Under the pieces are notes generated by a model that was given only the letters and a program-made list of their open reading frames with translations, did no database searches and was not told the DNA's origin. Shown in pieces: positions 36,861 through 45,887 of a stretch of DNA of 60,308 bases (positions are counted from its first letter, which is position 1; every line of letters starts with the position of its first letter). The stretch spans positions 1 to 60,308 of the forward strand of contig NZ_JH806632.1 in NCBI RefSeq assembly GCF_000295095.1, given 5' to 3'. Position numbers and translations under genes: made by a program. The DNA comes from Actinomyces timonensis DSM 23838. GTDB lineage: Bacteria > Actinomycetota > Actinomycetes > Actinomycetales > Actinomycetaceae.

Positions 36861-38545
36861 ATGAGCATCCCCGAGCACTCCCCGCTGAGCGCGCCGACCT
36901 ACGACTCCCAGTTCCCTGGCCAGCCGCCGGCGCCGCAGCCCCGGGCGTGGCCGGAGGTCCCCGGCGTGCGCATCGTCGGGATCGTCGGCCACGGAGGCTT
37001 CGCGACGGTCTACGAGGGCATCCAGCTGTCGATGAACCGTCCCGTCGCGGTCAAGGTCGACTCGCGCAGCCTCGACGACGAGCGCAACCGCCGCCGCTAC
37101 ATGCGCGAGGTGAGCGCCACCAGCCGCATCAGCTCGCACCCCCACGTCATCTCCCTCATCGACACCGGCGTCCTTGGCGACGGCCGCCCCTTCATCGTCA
37201 TGGAGCTGTGCCCGGGCGGGAGCCTGGCGGACCTCGTGGAGCGGGGCCCCCTGCCCGCGCCCGACGCCGTGGCGCTCGTCGAGGCCGCCGCCTCCGCCCT
37301 GGGAGCGGGCCACGCGGCGGGGATCCTGCACCGCGACGTCAAGCCCGGCAATATCCTCCTCGACGCCTTCGGCGCGCCGCGCCTGACCGACTTCGGGATC
37401 GCCTCGGTGACCCGCGAGGGCCAGGACCCGACCGTCACCCTGGAGTGCCTCACCCCGGACTTCGCCGCGCCGGAGGCCTTCGCCATGGCCGCGCCGACGC
37501 CGCAGGGCGACGTGTGGTCCATGGGCGCCGTCCTCTTCACAATGCTCACCGGCCATTCCCCCAGGCGGCGCACCACGGGGCGCTCCCTCAGCCTCCCGGA
37601 GATCGTCGAGGGGCTCAAGGAGCCCGTCGACCTGAGCGATCCGCGCCTCCCATCGCTCCTGAGGCCGTTGCTCGCGCAGGCGCTCGATCCTGAGCCCGCC
37701 AAGCGGCACGCCGACGGCGCGGCCCTGGCGCGCGCCCTGGTCCAGGCGCGCGAGGCCCTGGGCGACGGTTCCCTGACGGTCGCGGGGCCCCGGGCGGCGC
37801 TCCTCCAGGCGCTCCGCCCCCAGGGGCCCGCCACCCCGCCGTCCCCGGCCTCGTCCCCCATGCCCGTCGGAGCGCAGCCGGTCCTCCCTCCGGGAGGCGC
37901 GCCGTCGGCGCCATCGGCCTCACCGTCATCACCGGGGCTGCCCTCGGGCTCCCCGTTCGCCGGGCAGCCTGCGCGCCCCCGTCGTGGGCGCCGCCTCGCC
38001 GCCGCGGCCGCGGTCCTCGCCGTGGGCGCGGGGCTCGGCGCGGGCGGGGGCGTGGCGTCGCCGCGGATCGGGGCTCCGAGGCGACGACGGCGCTCACGGG
38101 CTCCTCGTCGCAGCCGACCCCCGGCCCGGACCACACAGCCCAGGCAGACCAGACGGGCCAGGCGATCGCGCCCGCCCAGGGCAGCGCCACGGGCGCGGCG
38201 GCCTCGGGCGCCCCCGCGACCGCCGCCTCCACGCCGCCGCATCCCGTGGGCGCGTGCCTGGCCGGGATCACCTCGATCTCGGGCCAGTCGAGCGCGCGGG
38301 CCGTGGGCTGCTCGGAAACGCACTCGTGGAGGGTCTTCGCCGTCGGCACGCTGAGCTCCCAGGCCGCCTCCGGCTCGGATGACAGCCTCGTGGCCGACGC
38401 CGAGGTCCTCAGGACCTGCACGGCCGCGGCCGCCGAGGCCTCGGGCTACGGCGGCGCCGATGCCGAGCTCACCGTCCTCGGCCCCTCGGAGGCCGCGTGG
38501 CGGGCCGGCGAGCGCGGCTTCTCCTGCCTGGTGTCCACCGACTGA
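36861..38545 (+). CDS. PknB-type Ser/Thr protein kinase, frameshifted in its membrane/extracellular part
   Basis: The kinase domain is intact: Gly loop GHGGFATVYEG (43-53), catalytic Lys in VAVKV (65), HRDVKPGN (157-164), DFG (177-179). A Pro-rich linker and one membrane segment (RRLAAAAAVLAVGAGLG) follow. Near 38040-38060, in a G-rich run (GCGGGCGGGGGCG), the frame breaks: the zero frame becomes an Arg/Pro-rich nonsense tail ending at 38354, while the -1 frame gives a sensible extracellular domain (SSSQPTPGPDH... ACLAGITSISGQ... SCLVSTD) ending at 38545. One lost G, a sequencing error or phase variation could explain it. ATG at 36861 with AGGA upstream. Confidence 0.8.
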
Positions 38546-38605
38546 CGCCACGCCGCCGGGGGCTCCACGCGCCACGCGGGCCTCCGGCTCTGGCATGCTC
38601 GTGCT

Positions 38606-39562
38606 GTGTCCCCACTGGTCGAGTCCCTGCGCCCCGCGCGCCCTCCGCGCCGATCATTGCTCGCGCTCGCCCTGGCCGCCTCCCTGGCGGGCTGCGGCGC
38701 GAGGAGGACGAGCGCGCTCTCACCAGACCCGACGGCGCCCTTCCCCGACTCCTCACCACCCGCTGCCTCCCCCACCCCGTCGGAGACGAACGCCCCGGTC
38801 AGCGCCCCGCCGGAGTCAGTGTCGCCCTCCCCCACTCCGAGCGCCACCGGCGCGCCCACGCGCGACGAGATCGCGGCCCGCTACTCCAGCGCCTCTCCCG
38901 CCTGGTTCGATCTGGAGGGCGAGGGCATCGTGTCGCGCACGCCGTCGTCCGGGGTGTGCCTGACCCTCGACGCCTGCGGAGGCGCCCACGGCTCCGGCGT
39001 CGACGAGGACCTTGTCTCCCTGCTGCTCGACCGCGGGATCCCTTTCACGGCCTTCCTCAACTCGCGGTGGGTCGAGGCCAACCCGGCGACCCTCGACCGC
39101 CTCCTGGCCAGCGGTATCGTGGAGATCGGCAACCATGGGACGGCGCATCTGCCCCTGTCCGTGACCGGGCAGTCCGCCTACGGGATCGCGGGAACCGCCG
39201 ACGCCGGCCAGGTCTACGACGAGATCATGGGCTGCCAGGAGCTCCTGACCAGCCGCACGGGCACCGCGCCGCGCTTCTTCCGGCCGGGCACGGCCCACTG
39301 GGATGACGTGTCCGTGGCCATCGCCAGCGGCCTCGGCGTCGAGGCCGCCGGCTTCTCGATCAACGCCGATGCGGGGGCCACCTTCTCCGCCGCGCAGGTG
39401 TCCTCCGAGCTGCGGCGGGCCGGGGCGGGCGACGTCGTCATCTCGCATATGAACCAGCCCGCGGGCTCGACGGCGGAGGGTTACGCGCAGGCGATCCCGG
39501 CCCTCATGGAGGGCGGGACGGTGTTCCTCACGCTGGGCCAGGCGATCCCCGCGCCGGCCTGA
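38606..39562 (+). CDS. Polysaccharide deacetylase-family lipoprotein
   Basis: A 318-residue lipoprotein (lipobox LAGC, Cys30), Ser/Pro linker, then a NodB-type carbohydrate esterase 4 domain: motif 1 as LTLDACGGAHGSG (a variant of TFDDGP with one Asp), motif 2 GNHGTAH, motif 3 RFFRPGTAHW. Expected to remove acetyl groups from peptidoglycan or another glycan outside the cell. Start is GTG at 38606 just after CATGCT, a possible -10. Sixty nucleotides after the kinase frame; the kinase may regulate it, but that is a guess. Confidence 0.85.
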   Translation: MSPLVESLRPARPPRRSLLALALAASLAGCGARRTSALSPDPTAPFPDSSPPAASPTPSETNAPVSAPPESVSPSPTPSATGAPTRDEIAARYSSASPAWFDLEGEGIVSRTPSSGVCLTLDACGGAHGSGVDEDLVSLLLDRGIPFTAFLNSRWVEANPATLDRLLASGIVEIGNHGTAHLPLSVTGQSAYGIAGTADAGQVYDEIMGCQELLTSRTGTAPRFFRPGTAHWDDVSVAIASGLGVEAAGFSINADAGATFSAAQVSSELRRAGAGDVVISHMNQPAGSTAEGYAQAIPALMEGGTVFLTLGQAIPAPA

Positions 39563-39594
39563 GGAGCCCGCACGGGCCTGAGCTGCATTAGGCA

Positions 39595-39614
39595 GCGCCG
39601 GGAAGCACCGGCGC
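39595..39614. terminator. Hairpin between convergent genes
   Basis: GCGCCGG-gaagca-CCGGCGC, a perfect 7-bp stem lying between the deacetylase stop (39562, plus) and the minus-strand gene ending at 39648. Plausible bidirectional terminator. Confidence 0.5.
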
Positions 39615-39647
39615 CCACGGGCCCGGCCGCAGCGGGGCAGCGGGTCT

Positions 39648-40370
39648 TCAGTCGATGCCGGGGCGGCGCAGGCCGCGCCCGATCCAGCGCATGGCGCGAC
39701 CGGTCTTGACCTCGCTGGTGCGCACGGCGCCGGGGGCGTCCTCGGGCCGGGTGAGCCCGAGCAGGACATCCTCGACGACCTGGTCCATCTGGGACAGGAT
39801 GAGGCCCGCGGAGGCCTCCTCGCCCGGTTTGCCACCGGCGAAGCGCCGTGCGGTGATCGTGCCGGACAGGCCCTCCTCGATGCCGATGTCGGTGGCGAGG
39901 TCCGCGGTGAGCAGCACGGATCCGCCGCGGCTGAGGCGGGACAGGGTGGCGGCGAGCTCGGCGGCCTCGGCGGGCTCGTTCTCGGAGCCGCCCAGGAGCT
40001 CGGCGATATCCCATTCGGCGTGGGCGGAGGCGAACTCCTTGACGGCGAAGGCGCCGGTTGAGGCGGGCACGACGAGGCAGTCGAGCCCGCTCATGGCGCA
40101 GAGGGAGGCGAGAGCCTCGGCGGTGGGCAGGGGTGTGAGGACGACGGCGATCTTGAGGGCGCGAGCGGTGGGGGCCTCGGCCGACGCGGCGCCGCCGTTC
40201 GCCGGGGCGGACCCGCCCGCGGCAGCCCCGCGCTCGGCAGCCTCGCTGACGGCGTCCTCGGTACCCTCAGCCGTTCTCAGGTCGAGGCCCTCCACGAGGG
40301 CGGCGAACTCGTCGTCGATGCGGTCGGCGTCGTCGGGGCGGGGGCCGCCCGGGGTGGTCTGGTCGTTCAT
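39648..40370 (-). CDS. Conserved histidine-cluster protein of unknown function
   Basis: A 240-residue soluble protein. The N-terminal 65 residues are acidic and Ala-rich; residues 70-240 look like an alpha/beta domain (ALKIAVVLTPLPTAEALASLCAMSGLDCLVV... GSVLLTADLATDIGIEEGLSG) without catalytic motifs I recognise. Its start shares bases with the hisB stop (TGATG), with GGGAG upstream; a GTG at 40373 is an alternative start. Similar proteins between hisB and hisH occur in related actinobacteria, as far as I recall, so a link to histidine synthesis or its control is possible. Confidence 0.75.
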   Translation of the reverse strand: MNDQTTPGGPRPDDADRIDDEFAALVEGLDLRTAEGTEDAVSEAAERGAAAGGSAPANGGAASAEAPTARALKIAVVLTPLPTAEALASLCAMSGLDCLVVPASTGAFAVKEFASAHAEWDIAELLGGSENEPAEAAELAATLSRLSRGGSVLLTADLATDIGIEEGLSGTITARRFAGGKPGEEASAGLILSQMDQVVEDVLLGLTRPEDAPGAVRTSEVKTGRAMRWIGRGLRRPGID

Positions 40371-40999
40371 CACAGGGCTCCCTTCGTGGAGGGGATGCCG
40401 TGGACCCGCGGGTCGGGCTCGACGGCGGTGCGCAGGGCGCGCGCGAGGGCCTTGAACTCGGCCTCGGCGATGTGGTGGGGGTCGCGCCCGGAGATGACGC
40501 GCACGTGCAGGCAGATGCCGGCGTGGTAGGCGATGGCCTCCAGGGCGTGGCGGACCATGGAGCCGGTGAAGTGCCCACCGATGAGGTGGTGGACGAAGGC
40601 CTCGGACTCGCCGTCGTGGACGAGGTAGGGGCGCCCGGAGATATCGACGACGGCGGTGGCCAGGGCCTCGTCGAGCGGCACGGAGGCGTCGCCGAAGCGG
40701 CGGATGCCGCTCTTGTCCCCGAGCGCGACGCGCAGGGCCTCGCCGATGCAGATGGCGGTGTCCTCCACGGTGTGGTGGACGTCGATGTGAGTGTCTCCCG
40801 TGGCGCGCACGGTGAGGTCGATGAGGGAGTGCTTGCCCAGGGCGGTGAGCATGTGGTCCCAGAAGGGGACGGTGGTGGAGATGTCGGTGGCGCCGGTGCC
40901 GTCGAGGTCGAGGTCGACGACGACGCTGGACTCGCTCGTGGTCCGCTCGATGCGGGCGGTGCGGGCAGTGCTGGCAGTGCTGGCGGCGGTGCTGCTCAT
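40370..40999 (-). CDS. hisB: Imidazoleglycerol-phosphate dehydratase
   Basis: A 209-residue Mn-dependent dehydratase of histidine synthesis. Metal-binding His clusters are visible: [37 protein letters not shown] and [17 protein letters not shown]. Monofunctional (no HisN-type phosphatase domain). N-terminal 20 residues are a Ser/Thr/Ala tract. 4-nt overlaps with hisC and the following gene. Confidence 0.96.
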   Translation of the reverse strand: MSSTAASTASTARTARIERTTSESSVVVDLDLDGTGATDISTTVPFWDHMLTALGKHSLIDLTVRATGDTHIDVHHTVEDTAICIGEALRVALGDKSGIRRFGDASVPLDEALATAVVDISGRPYLVHDGESEAFVHHLIGGHFTGSMVRHALEAIAYHAGICLHVRVISGRDPHHIAEAEFKALARALRTAVEPDPRVHGIPSTKGAL

Positions 41000-42150
41000 G
41001 CGGGCTCCTGGGTGTCGCGGCCGGCGGCGCTGGCGGCGCGGGCCTTGGTCAGTGCGGCGCGGAAGGCCGCCATCTCCTCGGGAGTGCCCACGCTGGCGCG
41101 CAGGAACCCCTCGGGGCCGACGACGCGGATGAGCACGCCGTCGTCGAGAAGATCCTGCCAGATGGCGCGGCGATCGGCGAAGGGGCCGAAGAGGACGAAG
41201 TTGGCGTCGGACTCGTGGGCGGTCAGGCCCTGCTCGCGCAGCCAGGCGACGAGGGCGTCGCGCTCGGCGCGGAGCGACGCGACCTGCCCCATGAGCTCGT
41301 CGCGGTGGGCCAGGGCTGCCAGTGCGGCGGCCTGGGTGATGGCGGACAGGTGGTAGGGCAGGCGCACGACGCGCAGCATGTCCACCAGCTCGCGGGAGGC
41401 GGCGAGGTAGCCCAGGCGCAGCCCGGCGGCGCCGAAGGCCTTGCTCATCGTGCGGGACACGGCCAGGTGCGGGTTGGCCTCAAGGAGCTCCAGGGCACTG
41501 GGCACACCGGGGCGGCGGAACTCGGCGTAGGCCTCGTCGATGACGACGACGCAGTCCGTGGGCGAGCCGTCGGCGGCGGTCGGCCCGTTGCCGCGGGCGG
41601 CCTCCAGCAGGGCGCGCGCGTCGGCAAGCGGCAGGGCCGTGCCGGTGGGGTTGTTGGGGCTGGTGGCGATGAGGACGGCGGGGCGGCGCTCGGCGATGGC
41701 GGCAGCGGCGGCCTCGACGTCGATGCTGAAGTCGTCGCGGCGCGGGATCGTCACGTACTCGGTGAGGGTGTCGCGGGCGTACTCGGGGTACATGGAGTAC
41801 GTGGGGGTGAAGGACAGGCAGGACCGGCCGGGACCGCCGAAGGCCTGGAGGAGGTGGAGCATGACCTCGTTGGAGCCGTTGGCGGCCCAGATCTGGCGGG
41901 GATCCAGCCGCACCCCGGACTCGACGGCGAGGTAGTCGGCCAGGGCCTCGCGCAGGGCCGGGAAGTCGCGGTCCGGGTAGCGGTTGAGACTGGACGCGGC
42001 ACGGGCGACGGCGTCGGCGATGTCAGCGATGACCGCCGGGCTCGGCGCGTAGGGGTTCTCGTTGACGTTGAGGCGCGCGGGCACGTCCAGCTCCGGGGCG
42101 CCGTAGGGGGTCTCGCCCTCGAGCCCGGGGCGGATGGGAAGGCTGCTCAC
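40996..42150 (-). CDS. hisC: Histidinol-phosphate aminotransferase
   Basis: PLP enzyme (class I/II aminotransferase) of histidine synthesis, 384 residues. [13 protein letters not shown] is the diagnostic N-terminus, [10 protein letters not shown] and [10 protein letters not shown] bind the cofactor, and the Schiff-base Lys is in [17 protein letters not shown]. The GTG at 42150 (VSSLPIRPG) is 8 nt after TAGACT (42159-42164, minus); the GTG at 42156 is only 2 nt after it and so is disfavoured. First gene of hisC-hisB-unknown. hisD, usually directly upstream, is displaced to 57.2 kb. Confidence 0.94.
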   Translation of the reverse strand: MSSLPIRPGLEGETPYGAPELDVPARLNVNENPYAPSPAVIADIADAVARAASSLNRYPDRDFPALREALADYLAVESGVRLDPRQIWAANGSNEVMLHLLQAFGGPGRSCLSFTPTYSMYPEYARDTLTEYVTIPRRDDFSIDVEAAAAAIAERRPAVLIATSPNNPTGTALPLADARALLEAARGNGPTAADGSPTDCVVVIDEAYAEFRRPGVPSALELLEANPHLAVSRTMSKAFGAAGLRLGYLAASRELVDMLRVVRLPYHLSAITQAAALAALAHRDELMGQVASLRAERDALVAWLREQGLTAHESDANFVLFGPFADRRAIWQDLLDDGVLIRVVGPEGFLRASVGTPEEMAAFRAALTKARAASAAGRDTQEPA

Positions 42151-42158
42151 GGGCACTG

Positions 42159-42164
42159 AGTCTA
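42159..42164 (-). promoter_or_regulatory. -10 hexamer of the hisCB promoter
   Basis: TAGACT on the minus strand 8 nt before the GTG of hisC. The presence of a promoter here shows that hisCB is expressed without hisD. Confidence 0.5.
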
Positions 42165-42202
42165 CGGCGACCCATGGCGGTCGACGATGCCCGCGAGACG
42201 CC

Positions 42203-44080
42203 CTAGGGCGCTGCCGCGAGGGAGGCCTGCGAGGTCTCGTTGATGGTCTCTCGGTAGACCAGGGTGATCTCCTCGTAGTCGAGGCGGGTCAGGGCGTACT
42301 CGATGAGCCCGGCGGAGTACAGGCCGAGCTCGCCGGCGTCGAGCAGGGCCTGGCGCTGGGCCCGGACCATGTCGAGGGCGAGGGCGCGCGTGCGGGCCTG
42401 CTCCTCGCGCCGCGCCGCCCACCTCTCCTCGTCGTCGGGCTCTGGCGCCTCCTCGCGCGCCGCGTGCGCCACGAGGGCGGAGGTCCCCTGGGCGGCCAGG
42501 GCCATGCTCTTGCGCCCATCGTCAGCGGTCAGGCGGTCCTCATCGCCATCCGGGATGACGTCCTTGGCCGCGGAGATGAGCAGCCCCATGAGCTCGCGGC
42601 GCTCGGCGTCGTCGGCCGGGCCCTCCATCCTCGGCCGAACAACCCTGACCACCCAGGGAAGGGTCAGGCCCTGGATGACGAGCGAGCCGGCGGCCACGAG
42701 GATGGCGATGAGCAGGAGGAAGGAGCGGTTGGGGGCCTCGGCGGGGAGGGTCTGGGCGGCGGCGAGCGTGACGGCGCCGCGCATTCCCGCCCAGACCATG
42801 ATCGCGCCCTCGCGCGCGCCGAGCGGCAGCTGGCGGTAGTACGCCATGTCGGCGTCGACCCGCCGGATGCGGTCGAGGGCGTGGGTGGCGCGGGCCTGGA
42901 AGCGCGCGGGGCTCGTCTCGCGGCGGCGCCCCTTGGACAGTCCCTTGAGGCGCCGTCGCACGCCTCGGCGCTCGTGGTCCCAGGGGACGATCATGTCCTC
43001 GGGGATCTCGCCGCGGGCGATGGCGTGGCAGCGCTCCTCGAAGTCCTGGAGGGGCTCGCTCATCCCGTCCCATTTCTCGGCCCGGCGGGCCCCTCGCCGG
43101 CGCAGCCACCCGAGCATCGGCGCGACGACGGCGGCCCGCACGAGGACCGTCAGCGCGCCGGCGAGGAGGGCCAGCCAGAGCGCGGTGGTGATGGACGGAC
43201 CCTCGGCGCGGACGTCCTCCACGATCCCGAACAGCTGCAGGCCCATGACCAAGAAGATGAAGCCCTCGAGGACGAGCTCGACGGTGTGCCAGGTCTCCGC
43301 CCCGGCGATGCGGTGGTCCGGCGGCAGGAGCCGGGGAGAGCGGTGACCGGTCACGAGTCCCGCGACGACGGCCGCCACGAGCCCGCTGCCGCCCATGTGC
43401 TCGGCGGGGATGGCGGCGAGGAACGGCACGGTGAAGGAGATGACCGTGTCGACGCTGGCGTCGGTGACGCGGGCGCGCAGGTGCAGGGTGAGCTCGCCGA
43501 CGGCCCATCCGACGACGAGGGCGACGACGACGGCGAGCGCGAAACTGCCCAGGACCTCCCCCGCGCTCGTGCTCCCGGCCACGGCCGCCGAGATCGCGGA
43601 GGACAGGACCACGAGGGCGGTGGCGTCGTTGAGGAGCCCCTCGCCCTCCAGCACGGTGATGACGCGCTGGGTGACCCCCAGGCGCCGGGCGATGGAGATC
43701 GCCACCGCGTCCGTCGGGCTGAGGACCGCGCCCATGGCGATCGCCCAGGCCACGGGGAGGCTGGGCAGGACGAGGGTGAGCACGCCCCCGATGACGGCCG
43801 AGGACAGCGCGACCAGGACGACGGCGAGGATGGCGACAGGCGCGAGCTCCCTGCGGAAGTTGATGGTGGGGATCCCCACCGCGGTCGCGTACAGCAGCGG
43901 TGGGAGGACGCCCTCGAGGATGACCCCCGGCTCGATCTCGATCGCGGGCACCACCGGAAGGAAGCCGACGACGATGCCCATGGCCAGGAGCAGCAGCGCC
44001 GGCGCCACCCGGAGGCGGTCGCTGATCTGGCTGGCCCCGGCGATGGCCAAGAGCCCCGCGACGATGATGAGGAGGGTCAT
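42203..44080 (-). CDS. CPA1-family Na+/H+ antiporter
   Basis: A 625-residue cation:proton antiporter. About twelve membrane segments occupy residues 1-320 and 420-475; ion-binding motifs are LSPTDAVAIS and EGEGLLNDATALV, and MVWAGMRGAVTLAAA is the late family helix. Between them lies a charged cytoplasmic insert (about residues 325-415), and the C-terminus (480-625) is an acidic cytoplasmic tail. The ATG at 44080 is 7 nt after TAGGCT (44088-44093). Role: sodium and pH homeostasis; direction and specificity unknown. Confidence 0.92.
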   Translation of the reverse strand: MTLLIIVAGLLAIAGASQISDRLRVAPALLLLAMGIVVGFLPVVPAIEIEPGVILEGVLPPLLYATAVGIPTINFRRELAPVAILAVVLVALSSAVIGGVLTLVLPSLPVAWAIAMGAVLSPTDAVAISIARRLGVTQRVITVLEGEGLLNDATALVVLSSAISAAVAGSTSAGEVLGSFALAVVVALVVGWAVGELTLHLRARVTDASVDTVISFTVPFLAAIPAEHMGGSGLVAAVVAGLVTGHRSPRLLPPDHRIAGAETWHTVELVLEGFIFLVMGLQLFGIVEDVRAEGPSITTALWLALLAGALTVLVRAAVVAPMLGWLRRRGARRAEKWDGMSEPLQDFEERCHAIARGEIPEDMIVPWDHERRGVRRRLKGLSKGRRRETSPARFQARATHALDRIRRVDADMAYYRQLPLGAREGAIMVWAGMRGAVTLAAAQTLPAEAPNRSFLLLIAILVAAGSLVIQGLTLPWVVRVVRPRMEGPADDAERRELMGLLISAAKDVIPDGDEDRLTADDGRKSMALAAQGTSALVAHAAREEAPEPDDEERWAARREEQARTRALALDMVRAQRQALLDAGELGLYSAGLIEYALTRLDYEEITLVYRETINETSQASLAAAP

Positions 44081-44087
44081 GGGAGCA

Positions 44088-44093
44088 AGCCTA
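44088..44093 (-). promoter_or_regulatory. -10 hexamer of a leaderless promoter (antiporter)
   Basis: TAGGCT on the minus strand, 7 nt before ATG; third exact copy of this arrangement in the window. Confidence 0.6.
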
Positions 44094-44163
44094 CGGTCTC
44101 GCCGTACGGCCCCCGCCCCGCCGCGCAAGGGCTGGCCAGCGACGGGATCGGGCCGTGATCGCG

Positions 44164-44201
44164 CCGTGCCCGGGACCAGTCGCGGCTGGTCCCGGGCACG
44201 G
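44164..44201 (-). terminator. Terminator after the MetE-like gene
   Basis: Perfect 16-bp inverted repeat, CCGTGCCCGGGACCAG and CTGGTCCCGGGCACGG, 6-nt loop, 45 nt after the stop at 44246. No U tract. Confidence 0.75.
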
Positions 44202-44245
44202 CCGGGAAGGCGGGGCGGGCGCGGTCCGCGAGCGCCCGACGCGGC

Positions 44246-45448
44246 TTAGAGCCGCTCGCTGGCCAGGCGCGCGCCTGCGGCCAGGGACTCGAGCTTCGCC
44301 CAGGCGATCTGCGAGTGGATGCGCCCGCCCAGCCCGCAGTCGGTGGAGGCGATGACCCTCTCGGGGCCCACGAGGCCCGCGAAGCGCTCGATGCGCTCGG
44401 CGACGAGCTCGGGGTGCTCGACGACGTTGGTGGCGTGGGAGACAACGCCGGGGATGATGACTTTGTCCTCGGGCAGCCGGGTGGTCTCCCAGAGGCGCCA
44501 TTCGTGCTCGTGGCGGGCGTTGGCGGCCTCGAAGGTGTAGCCGCCGGCGCGTACGTCCAGGACGAGGTCCACGATGTCGGCGAAGGGGATGTCGGTGGTG
44601 TGCGGACCGTGCCAGGAGCCCCAGCACACGTGGAAGCGGACCTGCTCGGCGGGAATCCCCTCGAGGGCGCGGTTGACCGCGGCGATCCGCTTGGCGATGA
44701 AGTCCCGGTAGTCGGCGACGGAGGGCTCGGGGTTGATCTGATCCCAGGACTCAGCGATATCCGGGGCGTCGATCTGGACGGTCAGGCCGGCGTCGGTGAT
44801 GATCCGGTACTCCTCGTGCATGGCGTCGGCGCAGGCGTCCAGCAGGGCGACGTCGTCGCTGTAGTACTCGTTCTTCACGCGGGCGGCCGACCCCGGGGAC
44901 AGGGCGGCGATGAAGCCGTCGGCGGGGCCCAGTCCGTTGGCGGCCAGCCCCTGGGTCAGCAGGGCGACATCCGCGCTGACGGCCTGGGCTCCGATATAGG
45001 TCAAGGGCCCGGTGATCTTGGGGTTGCCGACGGCGGCGCGGCCGGTGAGGATGCCCGAGGTGGGGTCCTCGTAGGCCTCGTTGAAGCGCTGGCGGTCGCG
45101 GCGGTCTGGGAAGGACGTCAAGCGCGGGTTGCCGGGGGTGGAGCGGACGCGCTCGGGGTTGGCCCAGCGGTCCTCGTCGGTCATGGTCAGACCGCCCAGG
45201 CGGGAGAAGGAGTAGTTCCACCAGGCGCCGTAGTCGACGGCTCCTGAGGTGATGTGCCCGTACTCTCCCTCATTGAGGATGTCGAGGCCGATATCCCGCT
45301 GGCGCGCGATGACATAGGAGGCCGAGGACTCGAGGATGGAGTCGAACTCGGCATCATCGATGGTGCCGTCATGGCGGCGGGTATTGGCCTCGAGGAGCTC
45401 GGGGGTTCGCGGGAGCGAACCGACGTGGGTGGTGCGGATGTGTGTCAT
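44246..45448 (-). CDS. Cobalamin-independent methionine synthase II-like protein
   Basis: A 400-residue TIM barrel of the MetE C-terminal family. The N-terminus THVGSLPRTPELLEAN matches the single-domain MetE-like group; likely zinc ligands are His and Cys in RFHVCWGSWHGPHTTD, a Glu in TFEAANARHEHEW and Cys in VIASTDCGLGGR. It lacks the MetE N-terminal half, so methyl transfer would need another donor or partner; many such proteins act on other thiols or methyl donors. Start ATG at 45448. Its upstream region contains unusual repeats (see 45640-45865). Confidence 0.88.
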   Translation of the reverse strand: MTHIRTTHVGSLPRTPELLEANTRRHDGTIDDAEFDSILESSASYVIARQRDIGLDILNEGEYGHITSGAVDYGAWWNYSFSRLGGLTMTDEDRWANPERVRSTPGNPRLTSFPDRRDRQRFNEAYEDPTSGILTGRAAVGNPKITGPLTYIGAQAVSADVALLTQGLAANGLGPADGFIAALSPGSAARVKNEYYSDDVALLDACADAMHEEYRIITDAGLTVQIDAPDIAESWDQINPEPSVADYRDFIAKRIAAVNRALEGIPAEQVRFHVCWGSWHGPHTTDIPFADIVDLVLDVRAGGYTFEAANARHEHEWRLWETTRLPEDKVIIPGVVSHATNVVEHPELVAERIERFAGLVGPERVIASTDCGLGGRIHSQIAWAKLESLAAGARLASERL

Positions 45449-45639
45449 GGTGCGGTCCTCCGTGGTGCTGGCGGCAGCGCCGCCGTCGTGCGGGAATTGG
45501 TGGGACCGGAACCGCGCGCCTGGCGCGGCTTGGGGCCGAGGCGTCCGGGCGCCTCAGCGGCGCATGGCAGCCCCTGCGAGGCGCCGTGGCGCGCGCAGGG
45601 GGCACTCCGTCCTGGTGGGGGCGTGCGCCCCGTCCCATG

Positions 45640-45657
45640 GTGTCATCAGTGTCATCA
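45640..45657. repeat. Tandem 9-bp repeat upstream of the MetE-like gene
   Basis: GTGTCATCA occurs twice head to tail (45640-45648, 45649-45657). It lies between a possible -10 (TATCCT, 45692-45697, minus) and the MetE-like start, so it could be an operator or part of a leader RNA. Role unknown. Confidence 0.45.
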
Positions 45658-45720
45658 CTGGCCTTCCCTCACCTTCAGTGTTGGTGCCCCGAGGATAGTG
45701 GACGGCCCGGCCATCGCGTC

Positions 45721-45875
45721 CTTCCTGTTTCAGGAAGTGGGCAGCGACCGAGGAGAGGTGGTGAGGTCGATCCGCGGGCCAGTCCCCCGCACCATCGGGC
45801 GCTGGGGCGCCCTCAGGCGCTCCCGCCAGACCCGATGCCAGCCCCCGAGGATCGACCTCACCACCCCTCCCCTCA
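45721..45875. repeat. Nested inverted repeats / structured intergenic element
   Basis: Outer arms of 17 bp are perfect, GGTGGTGAGGTCGATCC (45757-45773) and its complement (45849-45865), and extend imperfectly outward through G/A-rich sequence to about 45875. Inside lies CATCGGG...CCCGATG (about 45793-45838), and inside that GCGCC-ctca-GGCGC. A separate perfect hairpin CTTCCTG-ttt-CAGGAAG is at 45721-45737. The element starts 13 nt after the MarR stop. It could be a terminator, a small structured RNA or a miniature mobile element. Confidence 0.6.
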
Positions 45876-45887
45876 GGCGATATGACC

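Noticed and set aside
45449-45887. Possible SAM or cobalamin riboswitch upstream of the MetE-like gene
   Set aside because: The conserved boxes of those riboswitches were not found; only repeats and hairpins are seen.
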